Of a stretch of DNA of 39,591 nt, positions 25,233 to 33,810 are shown piece by piece (position 1 is the stretch's first letter; the number at the start of each line of letters is the position of its first letter). A program made the position numbers and the translations under genes. The stretch is from NCBI GenBank assembly GCA_017994075.1, contig JAGOLM010000006.1, positions 1 through 39,591 of the forward strand. Direction: 5' to 3'. This DNA is from Lachnospiraceae bacterium (GTDB taxonomy: Bacteria > Bacillota > Clostridia > Lachnospirales > Lachnospiraceae). The notes under the pieces were generated by a model. That model was given only the letters and a program-made list of their open reading frames with translations, made no database searches and was not told the origin of the DNA.

Positions 25233-26714
25233 ATGAGAACAACAGATCTTTTAAAAAGAGCAGCAGAAAAATATGCTGACAGTGTTGCTGTTTCAGGAAT
25301 AGATAACAGCCTTACATACGAGGAATTATATAAAACAGCCAGAATGATCGGAACAAATATTGCCGGTATGTGCACTAGTCATACTGCGGTTCCTGTTTTT
25401 TTGGAAAAGAGCCCGGAGACATTGGCTTCATATTATGGAATAGCAATGGCAGGATGTGCCTATGTGCCAATCTCGGGAGAACAGCCTAATGCCAGAGTTG
25501 AGAAGATACTCGAGGTACTTCAGGCAGACATAGTTATAACAGACGGAGCCGGAGCTGAGCGAATCGGAGAATTAGGGTTTTCCGGAAGGGTGATATTGAT
25601 CGAAGAACTGATAAAGGGAACGATTGATGAGGCACTTCTAGATCAAAGAGAAGAGACATCGACTGATGATGACACACTGTATGTGATGTTTACTTCCGGA
25701 TCTACAGGCAATCCTAAGGGCGTAGAGATAAGCCATAAATCAGTTATTCAATTCATCGGACACTTTGTAGAGACGTTTGATCTAAAAGCGGATGACAGAT
25801 TTGGCAATCAGGCACCTTTTGATTTTGATGTATCGGTTAAGGATATTTACTCAGCTGTAACAGTAGGCGCGGAACTGGTGCTTATTCCCAAGGAATATTT
25901 CGCTATTCCTCCGAAGCTTATAGATTATATATGCGACAGAGAGTTGACCACACTTATTTGGGCGGTACCTGCACTTTGCATAATCTCAGCCATGAAGGGA
26001 TTTGAATACAGGATTCCAGACAAGCTTAGAAATGTCATGTTTTCCGGTCAGGCAATGCCTATAAAGCAGCTGATCAGATGGCAGGATGCAGTACCGAATG
26101 CCAAATATGTAAATCTATATGGACCGACTGAGATCACATGCAATTGCATGTATTATAAGATCGACAAGAAGTTTGAACTCACAGATAAGCTACCACTTGG
26201 AAATATATTCCAGGGCCGCGATGTGAATATCGTAGATGATAATGGGAATGAGATAAAAGAGAAAAACAAACCTGGTGAGATATATGTATTTGGAGAATCA
26301 CTGGCTAAGGGATATTACAATAATCCTAAAGAGACTGATAAAAAGTTTGTTACTATATTTGGGCAGCGAGCTTACAGAAGCGGAGATATGGCAGAATATG
26401 GCGATGACGGAGTTCTGTACTTTGGAGGCAGATGTGATTTCCAGATCAAGCATATGGGACACAGGATCGAACTTGAAGAGGTTGAAGCATCGGTTATGAG
26501 TATAGACGGAGTAGAATCTTGCTGCTGCACTTATAACAAGGAAAAGCAGAGAATGACAGCTTTTTATACAGGAACCAAAGAAAAAACTGAACTTCGTGTA
26601 GAACTTAAGGACAAGCTTCCGGCGTATATGATACCAAACAAGTTCAATAATCTATTAAGCCTTCCGCTTTTAAAAAATGGTAAGGTAGACAGACAGCTAC
26701 TGACCACGATGTAG
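25233..26714 (+). CDS. DltA-like amino acid adenylation enzyme (carrier protein ligase)
   Basis: A 493-residue ANL-superfamily enzyme, length and motifs as DltA: TSGSTGNPKG (154-163), QAPFDFDVSVKD with the conserved amino-group Asp (D197/D199), YGPTE (296-300), YRSGD (381-385) and the C-terminal lysine in NGKVDR (K484). DltA activates D-Ala with ATP and loads it on DltC. Here MFSGQ (S271) replaces the FCGE motif whose cysteine is linked to D-Ala selection in Bacillus DltA, so another amino acid is possible. AGAGAGGT precedes ATG. It is the first gene of a tightly spaced operon; the PLP decarboxylase begins 19 bases later. No DltX-like small ORF was seen upstream. Confidence 0.88.
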   Translation: MRTTDLLKRAAEKYADSVAVSGIDNSLTYEELYKTARMIGTNIAGMCTSHTAVPVFLEKSPETLASYYGIAMAGCAYVPISGEQPNARVEKILEVLQADIVITDGAGAERIGELGFSGRVILIEELIKGTIDEALLDQREETSTDDDTLYVMFTSGSTGNPKGVEISHKSVIQFIGHFVETFDLKADDRFGNQAPFDFDVSVKDIYSAVTVGAELVLIPKEYFAIPPKLIDYICDRELTTLIWAVPALCIISAMKGFEYRIPDKLRNVMFSGQAMPIKQLIRWQDAVPNAKYVNLYGPTEITCNCMYYKIDKKFELTDKLPLGNIFQGRDVNIVDDNGNEIKEKNKPGEIYVFGESLAKGYYNNPKETDKKFVTIFGQRAYRSGDMAEYGDDGVLYFGGRCDFQIKHMGHRIELEEVEASVMSIDGVESCCCTYNKEKQRMTAFYTGTKEKTELRVELKDKLPAYMIPNKFNNLLSLPLLKNGKVDRQLLTTM

Positions 26715-26733
26715 AGGAAAATAGGAGTAGGAA

Positions 26734-27951
26734 GTGAATACAGATATTATAAGAGAACAGTGCAAAAAATCAGAGGCACCATTTTATGTTTTTGACACTG
26801 ATGAATTAAAGAAAAGGATCTGGAAGATAAAATCAAATATTCCTGAGGGAACAGAGCTTGCATTTGCCATGAAGGCCAATCCTTTTTTGATAAAAGCAGC
26901 GATTCAGGATGCTGAGAGATTGGAAATATGCTCCTACGGGGAATACAGGATATGTAAGACTCTTGGCATCAGGCCTCAAAAGATGCTTATATCTGGAGTC
27001 TTGAAAAAGCGAGATGAACTGATAGACATGCTTTCCGATTGCGGAAGCGATTCTGTTTTCACAGCAGAGTCAGTTCAGCAGTACGATATCATGGCAGAAT
27101 GGGCGAAAGAAAATCAGATAACAGTTCATGTATATCCTAGGCTCACGAATGACAGCCAGTTCGGAATGGATAGAAGCGATATCGAGCTACTCCTGCATCG
27201 AGCTGATCCTTATATAAAGATAGAGGGTCTGCATTATTTCAGCGGAACCCAGAAGAGAAATTTTAAAAACATCTGCAAAGAGCTTGAAGAAGCTTATGAC
27301 ACAGCTAGAGATCTAAATGAGAACTTTGGAGCAAAGCTGGAAATGATAGAATTCGGGCCGGGATTTAGGGTAGATTATTTTGAAAACAAAGGTGAAGAAC
27401 CTGATCCTATGCCGGTAAGCGATGAGGAATGGCAGGAATTAGCTGAACTGATAGCGAAGATACAAAAGGATTTCAAGGTAAGACTCGAAATGGGACGTTT
27501 TATCGCTGCCTCTTCTGGATGTTATGTGCTTAAAGTATGTGATATAAAGCACAACAAGGATATTAATTATGCTATAACAGACGGTGGCATCCATCAGATC
27601 AATTATGACGGACAGATCAAGGGAATGTATAAGCCCATGATAGAGCACCTAAGAATGAACAGGACTGCCGATGATGGAAAAACATGCGGTGAAAAGAAAT
27701 CCTGGACAATAGCCGGGTCACTATGTACGATGAATGACATTCTGGTGAGAAATCTGGAACTGGAAGATCTGAGATGCGGTGATTGTCTGATGTTTGAAAA
27801 CGCCGGTGCCTATTCTGTAACCGAGGGAATGGCAGTTTTCCTGAGTCATGAGCTCCCGACAGTATACTTATTGTCAGAGGAAGCAGGCCTCAAGCTAGTT
27901 AGACAAAAATTTGAAACATATAGATTAAATACTTTGAATGGAGAAAACTAA
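26734..27951 (+). CDS. Fold-type III PLP-dependent decarboxylase (LysA/ODC superfamily), carrier-associated type
   Basis: A 405-residue alanine-racemase-fold decarboxylase. The PLP lysine is K47 (FAMKANPF), the phosphate loop is EFGPGF (206-211), ligands appear in EMGRF (252-256), the acid-base cysteine is C331 (SLCTMNDI) and the C-terminal ENAGAY (355-360) is kept. At residues 167-173 it reads HYFSGTQ instead of the HIGSQ of diaminopimelate decarboxylase; H-x-F-x-G-S/T-Q is what I recall for BtrK-like and exosortase-associated enzymes that work with carrier proteins. GTG start with AGGAG upstream. Lying between the ligase and its carrier, it may decarboxylate the carrier-bound amino acid or supply an amine. 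Racemase activity is a less likely alternative. Confidence 0.82.
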   Translation: MNTDIIREQCKKSEAPFYVFDTDELKKRIWKIKSNIPEGTELAFAMKANPFLIKAAIQDAERLEICSYGEYRICKTLGIRPQKMLISGVLKKRDELIDMLSDCGSDSVFTAESVQQYDIMAEWAKENQITVHVYPRLTNDSQFGMDRSDIELLLHRADPYIKIEGLHYFSGTQKRNFKNICKELEEAYDTARDLNENFGAKLEMIEFGPGFRVDYFENKGEEPDPMPVSDEEWQELAELIAKIQKDFKVRLEMGRFIAASSGCYVLKVCDIKHNKDINYAITDGGIHQINYDGQIKGMYKPMIEHLRMNRTADDGKTCGEKKSWTIAGSLCTMNDILVRNLELEDLRCGDCLMFENAGAYSVTEGMAVFLSHELPTVYLLSEEAGLKLVRQKFETYRLNTLNGEN

Positions 27952-27952
27952 A

Positions 27953-28177
27953 ATGGAAAAATTAATTGAGATCTTGAATGACATCGATGACAGCATTGAT
28001 TATGAGAATGAGACAGGACTTATAGATAATCATATTCTTGATTCGTTTGGAATCATTACGTTGGTGTCTGAGATCGAGGAAGCATTTGATGTTTCTATTG
28101 ATGTAGCAGACATGGTACCTGAAAACTTTAACAGTGCCGATGCTATCTACGCTATGATTCAGAAAAAAGCAAACTAG
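27953..28177 (+). CDS. Acyl/aminoacyl carrier protein (DltC-like)
   Basis: A 74-residue acidic carrier protein. The phosphopantetheine attachment serine is S31 in LDSFGII, followed by the usual helix II LVSEIEEAF and an acidic tail region. ATG 27953 is chosen because GGAG lies 9 bases upstream and the stop of the decarboxylase is 1 base before it; ATG 27938 would overlap by 14 bases and add five residues. In Dlt systems this protein carries the activated D-Ala as a thioester to the MBOAT protein; here it would carry whatever the ligase loads or the decarboxylase leaves. Confidence 0.9.
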   Translation: MEKLIEILNDIDDSIDYENETGLIDNHILDSFGIITLVSEIEEAFDVSIDVADMVPENFNSADAIYAMIQKKAN

Positions 28178-28226
28178 TAATAAGAAGAAATATTAGAAGA
28201 AATAAGATTAGTTGGAGAGGTTAGTT

Positions 28227-29792
28227 ATGTCCTATACATCAGCGATATACCTGGCAATTTTTTTGCCAATAACATTACTTGCATATCAGCTGACACCGAA
28301 GAAGCACAGAGGCAAGGCCCTGATAGGTGCCAGTGTTGTATTCTTCTGGTCACTTAGTAAATGGCTCATTGTATATCTGGCAGGAGCAATAATTGTTACC
28401 CATTATACAGCCATTGGAATCGAAAGAGCTAGAGAAGCAGCCTTTGATGCAACACCGGATGAGATCAAGCTTAGAAAAGAAAAAAGTAAGAAAATATTGA
28501 TGCTGGGCATTTTCCTGGTACTTGGTACTCTTGTGGTTTTGAAATATACAAATTTTACATTCATGAATATATCCCATGTTTTAAGAGCATTTGGCAGCGA
28601 TATTGTATATAAGCCCCACAGAATATTCGTACCAATCGGAATATCATTTTATACACTTGAATCAATAGGATATTTGCTGGATGTACATTGGGGCAAGGTC
28701 AAGGCGATTCAGAGCCTTGAAAAGACAGCTCTTTTTCTGGGATTCTTCCCAAAACTTATGGAAGGACCTATCTGTCAGTACAGCGATCTGGAAGGAACAC
28801 TTTTCAACAATGAATCTCTTCAGTTTGAAAATCTGAAGAGAGGAATGCTCAGAATATTCTGGGGCATGTTCAAGAAGATTGTAATCGCAGACAGACTTGC
28901 AATTATTGTAAACAGCATATATGCAAACTATGCTGATTATCATGGTGGCATGATATTGTTCGCAGCAGTTGGATATACATTACAGTTGTATATGGAATTC
29001 TCCGGAGTAATGGACATAGTTATCGGTACAGCAGAGCTCTTCGGAGTCAAGATGCCTGAGAACTTCCGTCAACCATTTTTCGCCAAGAATGCAACAGAAT
29101 TCTGGCAGAGATGGCACATATCTCTTGGCAAATGGTTGAAGTCCTACGTATTCTATCCGGTTTCTGTTTCTAAAACAGTTAAGAAGTGGAATCAGTTCGG
29201 ACGAAAGAAGATAGGCAAGTTCTGGACAAGAGTTGGTACTTCTGCATTAGCTCTTTTCCCAGTATGGCTGATAAATGGATTGTGGCATGGCCCGTTTTGG
29301 AACTATATATTTTATGGAATGTATTACTTTACACTACTTTTGATAGAGGTATCCATTGAACCTACATGGAAAAAGTGGATGAAGAAGATCCATGTAGATA
29401 TGAAGGCAGGATGGTACAGAGCCGGCCAGACAGTAAAGCTTCTATGTATTGTATTTACCGGTGAGATGTTTTTTAGAGCACCAGGACTGGGAGCAGGATT
29501 TACAATGTTTGGAAATCTGTTTAAGGATTTCTCTTTGGCACCGATTTTCAATGGTTCGCTGGAACATTACGGACTAGAGAGAATGGATCTTAATATAGTT
29601 GTTTGGGGAATCATAATTGTGTTTGTGTTTGACCTTCTCAAGGAAAAGAACAAGCTTAGTTATGAGGAGTTTAATAAATTAGCACTTCCTGTTAGATGGT
29701 CAGCATATTATGCGCTGATCCTTGCAGTAATCATTTTGGGAGCCTATGGAGAGGGCTACCAGGCTATTGATCTGATATACGCAGGATTTTGA
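28227..29792 (+). CDS. MBOAT-family O-acyltransferase (DltB/AlgI-like)
   Basis: A polytopic membrane protein of 521 residues in the MBOAT family. It shows the PIGISFYTLESIGYLLDV segment, FLGFFPKLMEGPI, EFWQRWHISLGKW (H297) and INGLWHGPFWNYI, whose His (H354) aligns with the catalytic His of DltB and AlgI. DltB passes D-Ala from DltC across the membrane to a teichoic acid or an intermediate acceptor. ATG 28227 follows GGAGAGG; a TTG 15 bases upstream lies in the ribosome site. The SGNH gene starts 10 bases behind it. It is longer than DltB (about 400), closer to AlgI-type proteins in length. Confidence 0.92.
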   Translation: MSYTSAIYLAIFLPITLLAYQLTPKKHRGKALIGASVVFFWSLSKWLIVYLAGAIIVTHYTAIGIERAREAAFDATPDEIKLRKEKSKKILMLGIFLVLGTLVVLKYTNFTFMNISHVLRAFGSDIVYKPHRIFVPIGISFYTLESIGYLLDVHWGKVKAIQSLEKTALFLGFFPKLMEGPICQYSDLEGTLFNNESLQFENLKRGMLRIFWGMFKKIVIADRLAIIVNSIYANYADYHGGMILFAAVGYTLQLYMEFSGVMDIVIGTAELFGVKMPENFRQPFFAKNATEFWQRWHISLGKWLKSYVFYPVSVSKTVKKWNQFGRKKIGKFWTRVGTSALALFPVWLINGLWHGPFWNYIFYGMYYFTLLLIEVSIEPTWKKWMKKIHVDMKAGWYRAGQTVKLLCIVFTGEMFFRAPGLGAGFTMFGNLFKDFSLAPIFNGSLEHYGLERMDLNIVVWGIIIVFVFDLLKEKNKLSYEEFNKLALPVRWSAYYALILAVIILGAYGEGYQAIDLIYAGF

Positions 29793-29802
29793 GGTGATGT
29801 AT

Positions 29803-30822
29803 ATGAAACGTAATTTAAAAAAAGGTACGGCATTTCTACTGATTCTTGCAGCAATTCTCTTTGTAGTTTCAGAGTTTATAAATAAGTCATATTCATGCAA
29901 CCAGGACATGGTAGGTGATCGGTCCAAAAATGTTGTGGCTCTGGAAAAAGAGAGGAAAGATAGCATTGATATGCTGATCGTGGGTGACAGTGAATCCTAT
30001 ACTACTCTTTCTCCGATGAAGTTTTGGGAGCAATCCGGAATAACAAGTTTCGTAGGTGGACAGTCCGGTCAGCAATTAAGTGAAGCTTATAATGTTTTCC
30101 AAAAGGGAATAGAGAGACAGTCTCCGAAGCTGGTACTGATCGAGACAAATATGTTCTACAGGAAAACAAACAAATCTACCAAGGTAATGAATGCTGTTGA
30201 GGAATTTGGTAATAAATATTTCTCGGTTTTCAATCATCACAGTATATGGAAGAAGCTCATTGGCGATAGAAATATTAAACCGGTTCAGTCCTATAAGGGA
30301 TTTCTGATCAAGACTCAGGTGGCATCATATGATGGTCATAGATACATGGAGAGGTGCCATGGGCATAAGAAGATTAACGACAATGTAAAAAATTATGTTG
30401 AAAAAATAGTCAGAAAATGTAAGGCAAGAGGAATAGATGTAGTATTTTACAGTGCTCCGTCACCGAAAAACTATAACTACAAGAAACATGTGGCCATTAA
30501 AGCTTATGCCAAGAAACTTGGTGTAAAGTATGTTGATCTAAATATGAAACAGAAGGCTCTGAAAATCGATTGGAAAAGAGATACTCTTGACAGGGGCGAT
30601 CATTTAAATATCGCTGGTGCTGAGAAAGTATCAAACTATATGATAAAGTATGTTAGAGAAAACTATAACTTGCCCGATCATCGAAATGATCTTAAATATT
30701 CTGAATGGAATAAGCTGGCTGTTAATTATGACAAGGAAGAACAGCTGTCTATCAGCAGGATATTGGCAATGAATACAGGAAAACTATCGGGAGCGAAAAA
30801 TGGCAAACGTTCTAATAATTGA
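29803..30822 (+). CDS. DltD-like SGNH-type protein, membrane anchored
   Basis: A 339-residue protein with one N-terminal membrane segment (about 8-24) and an extracytoplasmic SGNH fold: block I IVGDSESYTTL (S63), the glycine block FVGGQSGQQ (84-91), ETNMFYR, and a C-terminal D-x-H in DRGDHLN (D263 or D266 with H267). DltD serves in the last, extracellular steps of D-alanylation, and AlgJ/AlgX-like proteins play similar parts in alginate acetylation. ATG 29803 has GAGGTGA 5 bases upstream; GTG 29794 and ATG 29797 lie within that site. The end overlaps the regulator gene by 23 bases, tying enzyme and two-component genes into one transcript. Confidence 0.85.
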   Translation: MKRNLKKGTAFLLILAAILFVVSEFINKSYSCNQDMVGDRSKNVVALEKERKDSIDMLIVGDSESYTTLSPMKFWEQSGITSFVGGQSGQQLSEAYNVFQKGIERQSPKLVLIETNMFYRKTNKSTKVMNAVEEFGNKYFSVFNHHSIWKKLIGDRNIKPVQSYKGFLIKTQVASYDGHRYMERCHGHKKINDNVKNYVEKIVRKCKARGIDVVFYSAPSPKNYNYKKHVAIKAYAKKLGVKYVDLNMKQKALKIDWKRDTLDRGDHLNIAGAEKVSNYMIKYVRENYNLPDHRNDLKYSEWNKLAVNYDKEEQLSISRILAMNTGKLSGAKNGKRSNN

Positions 30823-31522
30823 AGATGATGAGGATATCAGAGAGGGGCTTAGAATCTTTCTGGAGGGAGAAGCCTATACTGTATATGAGGCACCTAACGG
30901 AATTGATGGTCTGAAGATCCTGTCTGAGGATACAGATCTTGTGATCCTAGATGTCATGATGCCAGGAATCTCAGGAATCAAGACTTGTGAGGAGATAAGA
31001 AAAGTATCTAATGTTCCTGTGCTTTTTCTCACGGCAAAATCTCAAGAATCAGATAAGCTGGTAGGGCTTACGGTGGGCGGAGACGATTATCTGTCAAAAC
31101 CATTTTCGTATACCGAGCTTTTGGGTAGGGTCAAAGCTCTTCTACGCAGGTATCAGGTATATAAGGGTAAAGGTTCGTCAGGTAGTCAAAACGATGACGA
31201 GAGCAACTCTGAAAATGAGTATCTGGAAGCTGCAGGAATCAAGATAAGCAAGAATTTTAACGAAGCATATGTTAATAATAAAGAGGTAATACTTACTGAT
31301 CTTGAATATAAAATACTTATACTTCTGATGAAGTATCCGGGCAAGGTGTTTTCTGCACAGAATATTTATGAAAGTGTATGGGAAGAACCTTATTTCTATA
31401 ATTGTAATGGTACAATTATGGTACATATAAGAAAACTCAGGACCAAAGTTGAGAAGGATCCAAAGAACCCTAAACATGTGGTGACTCTCTGGGGAAAGGG
31501 ATATAGGTTTGAAGACCGATAA
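30800..31522 (+). CDS. OmpR/PhoB-family response regulator
   Basis: A 240-residue regulator. The receiver domain (1-117) has acidic pocket E8-D9-D10, phospho-acceptor D51 (ILDVMMPG), T78 (FLTAK) and K100 (LSKPF). After a low-complexity Ser/Asn/Asp linker (about 125-145), a winged-helix DNA-binding domain (about 146-240) ends in WGKGYRF. GGGAG lies 7 bases before ATG, inside the end of the SGNH gene. It most likely controls this operon through the ATTT(C/A) boxes at 25158-25190, in the manner of VanR or PhoP; this is inferred from linkage. Confidence 0.95.
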   Translation: MANVLIIEDDEDIREGLRIFLEGEAYTVYEAPNGIDGLKILSEDTDLVILDVMMPGISGIKTCEEIRKVSNVPVLFLTAKSQESDKLVGLTVGGDDYLSKPFSYTELLGRVKALLRRYQVYKGKGSSGSQNDDESNSENEYLEAAGIKISKNFNEAYVNNKEVILTDLEYKILILLMKYPGKVFSAQNIYESVWEEPYFYNCNGTIMVHIRKLRTKVEKDPKNPKHVVTLWGKGYRFEDR

Positions 31523-32843
31523 AAATAATCGTGTTGCAAAGAAATTTCATTCTCTATATGGAGAACTTGCACTTCTTATTTGTATAGGTGCAGTTATTGC
31601 TGTTGTCGCCTTTTTTTCTATTCTGACGGTTTCGAATATTGGACTCGATAAGTTCTATACGGAAACGAATTATATAACAAAAAAGAACGAAAGCAAGATT
31701 AAGGAACTGAAACAATATATCAATGAAACCAATCTGAAGAGTACGAATAAGAAAAAGATAAAAGCATGGAGAAGAGATAATCATATCGCATGGCTATTAG
31801 TATTCAGGGGTAATGAGATCAAGTTCGATTCAGATACGCAGGATGAGTATGAGGACGATGCCATTAGTTTGGATGATCTTTCGGAGTCATATTATACAGT
31901 TACTTTTGCCGATGGTGATGCTGAAGTACTGATCAATGCAGTTAATACTGACGTGGCATATGTGTATAGTATCGTGGGATCTATCACACTTTCTGTTATT
32001 ATTTTCTTTTTGGTTATTATGTCGGGGCTGAAGCGTAAAATGAATTACGTTGCCAAGATCAGTAAAGAGATAGGTATTCTCGAGAGCGGGGATATGGATT
32101 ATTCTATCACGATCAAGGGCAATGATGAGGTTACCCAATTGGCCAAGAGCCTGGAGGATATGAGAAAATCTTTTAAGAAACAGATTGAGCAGGAGAACTA
32201 TGCTGTTGAGATTAATAAAAAACTGGTAACAGAGATGTCTCACGATCTTAGAACACCGCTTACATCTCTTCTGATGTACTCTGAACTGCTTAAAATGCAT
32301 AAATATCCGGAGGGCAAGCTGGATAATTATCTAATTAAAATTGATGATAAGGCAAAGCAGATAAAACGTATGACAGATAATATGTTTGAATATTCGCTTA
32401 TCAGTTCTACTACTGTGGTGGAACTGGAAGAATCCTGTGATTTTAAGATGATATTTTATGATATGATATCAGAGTTCGCAGGTATACTGGAGTCTCAGGG
32501 ATTCAAATGTAATCTAAAGATCAAGTGGCCGGATGGAGAAGTAAGAGTCAATACAGATTATATATTAAGGGTTTTAGATAATATCTCTTCAAATATGCTG
32601 AAATATGCGGATAAGGATCATGATATTATAATTGAAGGAATTAAAAAGACTTCGACAGAAGGTTCAAAAACCTATATTGGAATTGCTTTTGAAAATGTGG
32701 TAAGAGATAATAAAGAGCATATAGAGAGCACTCATATCGGATTGCAAAGTATAGAAAATATGATGAAATCTATGTATGGATTTTCAGAAGTGGTAAGTGA
32801 AGGTGATAAGTATAGAATAATTATCTGCCTTCCGGTGGAATAA
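31509..32843 (+). CDS. Sensor histidine kinase
   Basis: A 444-residue membrane kinase with two membrane segments (about 17-41 and 152-172) enclosing a 110-residue extracellular sensor, a HAMP-like linker (173-227), the HisKA site EMSHDLRTPLTSLL (H245) and a HATPase region (about 310-442) with N box RVLDNISSNMLKYA. The usual D-x-G-x-G box is absent: the matching stretch reads FENVVRDNKEH, followed by a reduced G2 box (IGLQSIENMM). TTG start inside the regulator gene (14-base overlap) with AAGGG upstream. It probably senses an envelope condition; the sensor domain is unrecognised. Confidence 0.9.
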   Translation: MKTDKNNRVAKKFHSLYGELALLICIGAVIAVVAFFSILTVSNIGLDKFYTETNYITKKNESKIKELKQYINETNLKSTNKKKIKAWRRDNHIAWLLVFRGNEIKFDSDTQDEYEDDAISLDDLSESYYTVTFADGDAEVLINAVNTDVAYVYSIVGSITLSVIIFFLVIMSGLKRKMNYVAKISKEIGILESGDMDYSITIKGNDEVTQLAKSLEDMRKSFKKQIEQENYAVEINKKLVTEMSHDLRTPLTSLLMYSELLKMHKYPEGKLDNYLIKIDDKAKQIKRMTDNMFEYSLISSTTVVELEESCDFKMIFYDMISEFAGILESQGFKCNLKIKWPDGEVRVNTDYILRVLDNISSNMLKYADKDHDIIIEGIKKTSTEGSKTYIGIAFENVVRDNKEHIESTHIGLQSIENMMKSMYGFSEVVSEGDKYRIIICLPVE

Positions 32844-32853
32844 AAAGTTATAG

Positions 32854-32888
32854 AATTCCCTGTGTTAAAAAACAGGGAATTTTTTTTT
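32854..32888 (+). terminator. Intrinsic terminator of the Dlt-like/two-component operon
   Basis: AATTCCCTGT (32854-32863) pairs with ACAGGGAATT (32872-32881), followed by eight T. It separates the operon from the flagellar genes. Confidence 0.92.
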
Positions 32889-32897
32889 ACTTTTCGC

Positions 32898-32924
32898 TAA
32901 AGTATTATTAATATATTCCGATAA
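32898..32924 (+). promoter_or_regulatory. SigD/FliA-type flagellar promoter
   Basis: TAAA (32898-32901), 15 bases, then TCCGATAA (32917-32924), a near-perfect match to the SigD consensus TAAA-N15-GCCGATAT. It lies 67 bases before flgF and fits late flagellar control. Confidence 0.8.
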
Positions 32925-32990
32925 TATAATTGGAGAGCTTATATCAGAAGCTCAAAGAACAAATCGAAATGTTAAAAACGAGGAAATAAT

Positions 32991-33791
32991 ATGGTAAAGG
33001 GCCTGTATACAGCTTACACAGGGATGGTGGAGGAACAGCGCAGACTGGACGTTCTGACAAACAACCTGGCAAATGCGGATACTGTTGGATATAAAAAAGA
33101 AGGCACAGTCAATAGAGCCTTCTATAATAAATTAGCCATTAAAATAAAAGATACAGGCGCTTATATGAATGCCCAGAATATAGGCAAGATGAGCCTTGGA
33201 GATAAAATAGGGGAAACATATACCAACTTTGACCAAGGTAATTTTCAGGTAACTGACAAGCCATCTAATCTGGCTATTGCCGGAAAGGGATTTTTCGCTA
33301 TATCTCATGCTGATGCTGATGGTAATCAGACCATCAAGTACACAAGAGATGGTAATTTCGTAGTGGATCGTAATGGATATATGCGAACTGCTGATGGTGA
33401 TTATGTGCTGAATCAGTATGGAGCATCTAATTCCAATGCTAATGCAGGAAACTATGTTAGGATCGACCCCATGCGGGAATATACTGTAGGATATAATGGA
33501 ACGATCTATCAGAATGATCAGGCAGTGAGCCAGGTTGGAATGGTGGATTTCGATGATTATAATTATATTTCAAAGTATGGTGACAATTTATATGGAGTGG
33601 AAAACGGAGCTAAAATGGTTGCCACAAATGCTTCGATTGAACAGGGGACGCTTGAAGCGTCTAATGTTAATACTGTAGAGGAAATGGTAGAAATGATAAC
33701 TATTCAGAGAGCTTACGAGGCAGGACAGAAGTTTATCCAGACCGCAGATACTACTCTTGATGCAGCGGCCAATACGGTAGGACGAGTATAA
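32991..33791 (+). CDS. flgF: Flagellar rod/hook-basal body protein FlgF-like (FlhO)
   Basis: A 266-residue axial flagellar protein. It has the N-terminal rod signature VLTNNLANADTVGYKK, central LAIAGKGFFAI with the YTRDGNF motif, and the C-terminal helix signature NVNTVEEMVEMITIQRAYEA. These families build the rod linking the basal body to the hook; in Gram-positives the pair is called FlhO/FlhP. GAGGAAAT precedes ATG. It is the first gene after the SigD-type promoter, with flgG 19 bases downstream. FlgF versus FlgG is judged by order and by the shorter N-terminal match. Confidence 0.9.
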   Translation: MVKGLYTAYTGMVEEQRRLDVLTNNLANADTVGYKKEGTVNRAFYNKLAIKIKDTGAYMNAQNIGKMSLGDKIGETYTNFDQGNFQVTDKPSNLAIAGKGFFAISHADADGNQTIKYTRDGNFVVDRNGYMRTADGDYVLNQYGASNSNANAGNYVRIDPMREYTVGYNGTIYQNDQAVSQVGMVDFDDYNYISKYGDNLYGVENGAKMVATNASIEQGTLEASNVNTVEEMVEMITIQRAYEAGQKFIQTADTTLDAAANTVGRV

Positions 33792-33810
33792 GGATGGAGG
33801 TAACCTCATC

